In this document: positions 15,895 to 19,586 of the stretch, in pieces
How the letters are laid out: every line of letters begins with the position of its first letter
Numbering within the stretch: position 1 is the stretch's first letter
Origin: Verrucomicrobiaceae bacterium UBA7681
GTDB taxonomy: Bacteria; Verrucomicrobiota; Verrucomicrobiia; Verrucomicrobiales; Verrucomicrobiaceae
DNA length: 19,586 nt
Direction: 5' to 3'
Assembly (NCBI GenBank): GCA_002482965.1
Contig: DLGZ01000073.1
Location: 224,923 to 244,508 of the forward strand
Position numbers and translations under genes: made by a program
Notes under the pieces: model-generated
What the model saw: the letters and a program-made list of their open reading frames with translations, nothing else
Databases searched by the model: none
What the model was told of the DNA's origin: nothing

Positions 15895-18750
15895 ATGTCC
15901 GCCGTTCCTACCGCCGCCCAGATCCGCCAGAGCTTCCTCGACTTCTTCAAGGAGAAGCAGCACACCATCGTCCCCAGCGACAACGTCGGCTACACCAGCC
16001 GCGACGGTGCGCGCATCTTCACGAATGCCGGCATGAACCAGTTCGTGCCCATCTTCCTCGGCGAGCGCAGCGCAGATGTGGACACCTGGCCCGGCGTTCT
16101 TCACAAAGGCCTCCCCACCCGTGCGGCGGACACCCAGAAGTGCATCCGCGCTGGCGGCAAGCACAACGACCTCGAAGACGTGGGCCTCGACACCTACCAC
16201 CACACGCTTTTCGAAATGCTGGGCAACTGGTCCTTCGGCGACTACTTCAAAAAAGAAGCCATCTCCTGGGCCTGGGAACTCATCATCGAGCGCTGGAAGT
16301 TCCCACCGACACGCGTCTTCGCCACCATCTACCAGCCCGGCCAAGGCGACCCCGCTGACCGCGACCAGGAAGCCTGGGACATCTGGGCCGAAAAATTCCG
16401 CAGCATCGGCCTCGATCCCGACATCCACATCGTCAACGGCAACAAGAAGGACAACTTCTGGATGATGGGCGACACCGGCCCCTGCGGACCCTGCACGGAA
16501 ATCCACATCGACCTCACCCCGGGCGCTCCGAACCTCGACGAAGACCGCCAGCGCGCCGGTGCCCTCCTCGTCAACGGCAGCGACGCAAGCTGCATCGAGA
16601 TCTGGAACAACGTCTTCATTCAATACAACGCCAACCCGGATGGCACCTTCGTCCCGCTCCCCGCACAGCACGTGGACACCGGCATGGGCTTCGAGCGCGT
16701 CTGCTCCATCATCCAGGGCACCAAGGGCTTCACCGACTTCGAGACCGCCAAGATCAGCAACTACGACACCGACGTCTTCAAGCCCATCTTCGACGAGCTC
16801 ACCAAGCTCTCCGGAAAAACCTACGCCAGCACCCTGCCCAAGGCCAATGAGCAGGGCCACGTCGTCCCCGTGACCGACCAGGAAAAGATCGACGTCGCCT
16901 TCCGCGTCATCGCCGACCACCTGCGCACGCTTTCGTTCGCGATTGCGGATGGAATTCAGCCTGGCAACAGTGACCGCAACTACACCCTCCGCCGCATCCT
17001 CCGCCGCGCCGTGAAGTACGGCCGCACCCTCGAATTCAAAGAACCGTTCTTCTATAAGCTCGTCGATGTACTGGCTGCGCAGATGGGCGATGTGTTTCCT
17101 GAGCTGCGGACGAAGAAGGAGCAGATCAAGAGCGTGCTGAAGCTGGAAGAGGAGAGCTTTAACCGCACCTTGGACAAGGGCATCGCGTTGTTTGAGGACA
17201 TTGCGACTAGAGTTGAGAAAGAAAGTCACGAGGTCGGCGCGGTGCTTGGAGCCGATAAAGGTGAAGAAACTGTCGTTCTGAATGGCAGCCTTTCGGTGAA
17301 GCTCCTTCAGGTAGAAGGTAGTGACGCATTTTTGCTTTACGACACCTTTGGCTTCCCTCTCGACCTCACGGAGCTTCTCGCTCGCGAACGCGGCCTGACC
17401 GTAGACACTAAAGGCTTTGAAGTGCTCATGGAAGAGCAGAAGGAGCGTGCTCGCGAAGCCGGCAAGAAAAACAAACAAGTCGTCTCCGTCTCCGAAATCG
17501 AAACCAAAGCCCCGACCAAGTTCATCGGTTACGACAACCTCGAAGCCGACGTGCGCGTCCTCGAAGTCGTCGAGATGAAGGACAAGACCGCCGTCGTGCT
17601 CGACGTCTCCACCTGCTACGCCGAAATGGGCGGCCAGGTCGGCGATGCGGGTCAGTTGATTCTCGGTGCCAACACCTACCCAATCAGCTCCACCACCAAG
17701 GTCGGCAACACCTGGCTGCACTTCCTCGAAGGCGACGAGGCCCCCGCCGTCGATGCCACCGTGAAGCTGATCGTCGATGCCCCGCGTCGTCACGCCATCG
17801 AGCGCCACCACACCGTCACGCACATCCTCCACTGGGCATTGCATGAAGTCGTGAACAAAGACGCCACCCAAAAAGGCTCCTCCGTCACCCCCGACAAACT
17901 CACCTTCGACTTCAACAGCGCCGCACTCACCACCCAGCAGATCGCCGACATCGAGCGTCTCGTGAACGAGCGCATCGTCGCCAACGAGCCCGTCTCCTGG
18001 ACCGAAGTCCCCTACGTCGAAGCCAAGGCCAACAACGGCATCATGGCCCTCTTCGGCGAAAAATACGGCGACCTCGTCCGCGTCGTCCAAATCGGCGGCC
18101 AGCGCAACAAGCTCGATGGCTGGAGCATGGAACTCTGCGGCGGCACGCACACCCGCAGCACCGGCGAGATCGGTCTCTTCCGCCTCGTCAGCGAAAGCGC
18201 CGTCGCCTCCGGCGTGCGTCGTATCGAAGCCATAGCCGGCCTCGAAGCCTACAACGCCGCCCGCGCCGACTCCGAATTATTAAAACTCCTCGCCGGCAAA
18301 GTCAGCGCCCAAGGCGCCGCCGATCTCGAAAAGAAGCTCGATCAAATCCTCACCCAGCAGAAGGAGCTCGAAAAAGCCCTCAAGTCCGCTCAGCAGCGCG
18401 AAGCCGCAGTGAAGGCCAAAGACCTCATCGCCACCGCCGCCAACAACACCATCATCACCAACCTCGGTGACGTCGATGCCGACTACGCCGTCGGCGTCGC
18501 CGAAGCCCTCAAAGGCACCTTCAACGGCATCGTCGTCCTCGCCGCCACCGGCGGTGGCAGCGTCGCCCTCATCGCCAGCGTCGCCAAAGAACACCAGGCC
18601 AAAGTGCAAGCCGGCAAGATCATCCAAACCATCGCCCCCATCGTCGGCGGCAAAGGCGGCGGCAAACCCGACTTCGCCCGCGGCGGCGGCAAGGACGTGG
18701 CCAAGGTGGATGCGGCCCTCGCGGAAGCGCGGAAGCTGATCGGCGCCTAA
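15895..18750 (+). CDS. alaS: Alanyl-tRNA synthetase
   Basis: The enzyme charges tRNA-Ala with alanine and edits mischarged Ser and Gly, in the cytoplasm. The 951-residue product has the full domain order. The class II catalytic domain starts IRQSFLDFFKEKQHTIVPS, with HHTLFEMLGNWSFGDYFK. The tRNA-binding middle includes TLRRILRRAVKYGR. The editing domain has zinc ligands His639 and His643 (HTVTH) and Cys748 and His752 (CGGTH). The C-Ala domain ends GGGKDVAKVDAALAEARKL. The ATG at 15895 is preferred to an in-frame GTG at 15832 because the conserved N-terminus follows it directly. Compared with E. coli AlaS there is an extra segment of about 28 residues around 440-475, just before YDTFGFPLDLT, with fewer C-ending codons than the rest of the gene. 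No neighbour on its strand suggests an operon. Confidence 0.99.
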   Translation: MSAVPTAAQIRQSFLDFFKEKQHTIVPSDNVGYTSRDGARIFTNAGMNQFVPIFLGERSADVDTWPGVLHKGLPTRAADTQKCIRAGGKHNDLEDVGLDTYHHTLFEMLGNWSFGDYFKKEAISWAWELIIERWKFPPTRVFATIYQPGQGDPADRDQEAWDIWAEKFRSIGLDPDIHIVNGNKKDNFWMMGDTGPCGPCTEIHIDLTPGAPNLDEDRQRAGALLVNGSDASCIEIWNNVFIQYNANPDGTFVPLPAQHVDTGMGFERVCSIIQGTKGFTDFETAKISNYDTDVFKPIFDELTKLSGKTYASTLPKANEQGHVVPVTDQEKIDVAFRVIADHLRTLSFAIADGIQPGNSDRNYTLRRILRRAVKYGRTLEFKEPFFYKLVDVLAAQMGDVFPELRTKKEQIKSVLKLEEESFNRTLDKGIALFEDIATRVEKESHEVGAVLGADKGEETVVLNGSLSVKLLQVEGSDAFLLYDTFGFPLDLTELLARERGLTVDTKGFEVLMEEQKERAREAGKKNKQVVSVSEIETKAPTKFIGYDNLEADVRVLEVVEMKDKTAVVLDVSTCYAEMGGQVGDAGQLILGANTYPISSTTKVGNTWLHFLEGDEAPAVDATVKLIVDAPRRHAIERHHTVTHILHWALHEVVNKDATQKGSSVTPDKLTFDFNSAALTTQQIADIERLVNERIVANEPVSWTEVPYVEAKANNGIMALFGEKYGDLVRVVQIGGQRNKLDGWSMELCGGTHTRSTGEIGLFRLVSESAVASGVRRIEAIAGLEAYNAARADSELLKLLAGKVSAQGAADLEKKLDQILTQQKELEKALKSAQQREAAVKAKDLIATAANNTIITNLGDVDADYAVGVAEALKGTFNGIVVLAATGGGSVALIASVAKEHQAKVQAGKIIQTIAPIVGGKGGGKPDFARGGGKDVAKVDAALAEARKLIGA

Positions 18751-18792
18751 AGCCCCCTTCGCTCCAAGTCATCGCACGCCCAACTTACGTTG

Positions 18793-18826
18793 TGTAGTCC
18801 CGCCTTTCTGCTTTTGAAAGGTGGTT
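18793..18826. repeat. REP-like hairpin element of the TGTAGTCC type, copy after alaS
   Basis: The head TGTAGTCC is followed by the stem CCGCCTTTC (18800-18808), a 7-nt loop and GAAAGGTGG (18816-18824), which pair over 9 positions with one G-T pair. It shares TGTAGT...CCGCCTTT with the element at 7089-7107. It stands 42 nt after the alaS stop and could protect the message's 3' end, but no T-run follows, so it is a poor intrinsic terminator. Confidence 0.5.
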
Positions 18827-18919
18827 GAAGGTGTCAGCCTCGCCCAGCTATAGCAGTTTCCAAAATTCATTTCCGTTTAGCGGGCTGCCTCTTGATCGAA
18901 CATCTTGGGCTTCGACGGC

Positions 18920-19006
18920 GGCTGGCTGAGGACAGCCAGCCCTACCTCTCGTCGGGCGTGCGAGCGTTCATGGCGCAAAGGTAGGGCGGTTGGTCCTCCA
19001 ACCGCC
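18920..19006. repeat. Inverted pair of AGGA-loop hairpins (REP/BIME-like)
   Basis: The first unit has a 9-bp stem, GGCTGGCTG (18920-18928) and CAGCCAGCC (18933-18941), with loop AGGA, followed by CTACCT. The second unit is its mirror on the other strand: AGGTAG (18979-18984), then GGCGGTTGG (18985-18993), loop TCCT, and CCAACCGCC (18998-19006). Read on the minus strand the second has loop AGGA and tail CTACCT, exactly like the first, while the stems differ at several positions with pairing kept. That pattern of compensated change is typical of selected hairpin repeats. The pair is separated by 37 nt. It stands between alaS and the convergent sulfatase gene. Confidence 0.65.
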
Positions 19007-19052
19007 GCGAACGACTCCAGGCCTGCTTTTCGGAAAGGAGTTTTGGAAAACG

Positions 19053-19586
19053 CTATTCCTTCTTCTTCCGCCTCTCCTTCTTGCCTTCCTTGCGGTTCTC
19101 CGCGCCATTCCAGCGCAGGTCTTCCCAGCGGGGTGGCTGCATGGTGGCATTCCATTGGTCGAAGAGCTTTTGCAGGGCTTGGGCTTTCTCGGGTTCCTTC
19201 GCGGTGAGATCAGTTTGTTCGCCAGTATCCGTGGCAAGGTTCACCAGCATGGGCTGCATGTCTTTGCTGGCCTTCACCAGCTTCCAATCTCCCTGACGCA
19301 CAGCGTGCTGTACCCCAAAGCGGAAGTAGAGCTCTCGCGGGGCCAGCTTGTCAGCTTTGCCTTCAAGCAGAGGCAGCAGATTCACGCCATCGAGCGGGAT
19401 GGAACTCGTCGCACCAGCGGCGGCGAGAGCGGTGGGCAGCACATCAAGCTGGATCACCGGCTCATCACTGACTCGGCCCGCAGGGATGTGCCCCTTCCAC
19501 GCGGCCATCCATGACACGCGGATGCCGCCTTCCCAGACGAACCACTTGTGCCCGCGCAGGCCGCCCATCTCGGCGTTTTGATAAGC
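19053..19586 (-). CDS. Sulfatase (alkaline-phosphatase superfamily), C-terminal part only
   Basis: The frame runs off the window's right edge, so about 177 C-terminal residues are seen and the catalytic CxPSR region is missing. The visible part matches type I sulfatases: GLRGHKWFVWEGGIRVSWMA, in which the glycine-rich WEGGIRV segment is diagnostic, then the metal/sulfate-domain end VIQLDVLPTALAAAGA, LDGVNLLPLLEGKA, RELYFRFG..HAVRQGDWKLV and LVNLATDTGEQTDLTAKEPEKA. Sulfatases remove sulfate esters from polysaccharides or other sulfated compounds, usually outside the cytoplasm. The last 20 residues are strongly basic (ENRKEGKKERRKKKE), a low-complexity tail seen in other Verrucomicrobia and Planctomycetes sulfatases. 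It fits the secreted polysaccharide-degradation theme of this region. The stop is TAG at 19053-19055. Confidence 0.9.
   Translation of the reverse strand, partial: AYQNAEMGGLRGHKWFVWEGGIRVSWMAAWKGHIPAGRVSDEPVIQLDVLPTALAAAGATSSIPLDGVNLLPLLEGKADKLAPRELYFRFGVQHAVRQGDWKLVKASKDMQPMLVNLATDTGEQTDLTAKEPEKAQALQKLFDQWNATMQPPRWEDLRWNGAENRKEGKKERRKKKE

Larger units (their letters stand above)
18751..19052. other. Intergenic region between alaS and the convergent sulfatase gene, repeats only
   Basis: About 300 nt without a credible gene. It holds the TGTAGTCC hairpin (18793-18826) and the inverted AGGA-loop pair (18920-19006). A minus-strand frame at 18877-19155 is only a reading of the repeats plus sulfatase DNA. 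No intrinsic terminator with a T-run was found for either gene. Confidence 0.6.

Noticed and set aside
15868..18150. Long minus-strand open frame (760 codons) opposite alaS
   Set aside because: The translation is dominated by Val, Asp, Glu, Gly and Phe from the complement of C-ending codons, and alaS is certain on the other strand.
18877..19155. Minus-strand open frame across the hairpin pair
   Set aside because: It is a translation of the repeats joined to out-of-frame sulfatase DNA; no start signal or domain.

Overview
The window looks like chromosomal DNA from a member of the Verrucomicrobiota, probably near Prosthecobacter/Verrucomicrobium. The base composition is GC-rich. Several families are typical of the Planctomycetes-Verrucomicrobia group: a PVC-type haem-binding dehydrogenase, a PSD1/planctomycete-cytochrome protein (DUF1549/DUF1553), its DUF1501 Tat-exported partner, a secreted sulfatase and a golvesin-domain protein. 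Most start codons lack a clear Shine-Dalgarno sequence. The assignment rests on family recognition only. I see no tRNA, rRNA, CRISPR, insertion sequence or prophage.

Layout. Positions 1-3723 (minus strand) hold a truncated secreted golvesin-domain protein and, upstream of it, a 1070-residue secreted dehydrogenase/cytochrome c. Positions 3756-6886 (minus strand) hold a compact cluster. It starts with a GbsR/MarR-type regulator, followed by an MBOAT/wax-synthase-like acyltransferase, three small uncharacterised membrane proteins and a DCC-family (DUF393) thiol-disulfide protein. Most junctions overlap or nearly touch. The same 18-bp inverted repeat, TTTCA-N8-TGAAA, lies before the regulator and before the acyltransferase, so the cluster looks like a self-regulated envelope or lipid module. 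Its substrate is unknown. This is the most promising candidate for an undescribed system here.

Positions 7173-9353 carry housekeeping and small-molecule genes: pdxH on the minus strand, and divergently hpt, moaD and a macro-domain protein on the plus strand. Positions 9398-15184 (minus strand) hold the PSD1/cytochrome protein, its DUF1501 partner and a six-helix potassium channel with a C-terminal zinc ribbon. An orphan type IV pilin-like gene (15279-15692, minus) is divergent from alaS (15895-18750, plus). The window ends with the C-terminal part of a sulfatase (minus).

Intergenic DNA carries two kinds of REP-like hairpin. After alaS there is an inverted pair of hairpins with identical loops and flanks but different, compensated stems. 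A second type begins TGTAGTCC and occurs after pdxH and after alaS. A 10-bp direct repeat with 21-bp spacing sits just upstream of the PSD1 gene.

How the genes work together (inference): the sulfatase, the PSD1/DUF1501 pair and the cytochrome dehydrogenase fit extracellular breakdown and oxidation of sulfated or complex polysaccharides. The GbsR cluster is probably a separate, signal-controlled membrane function.
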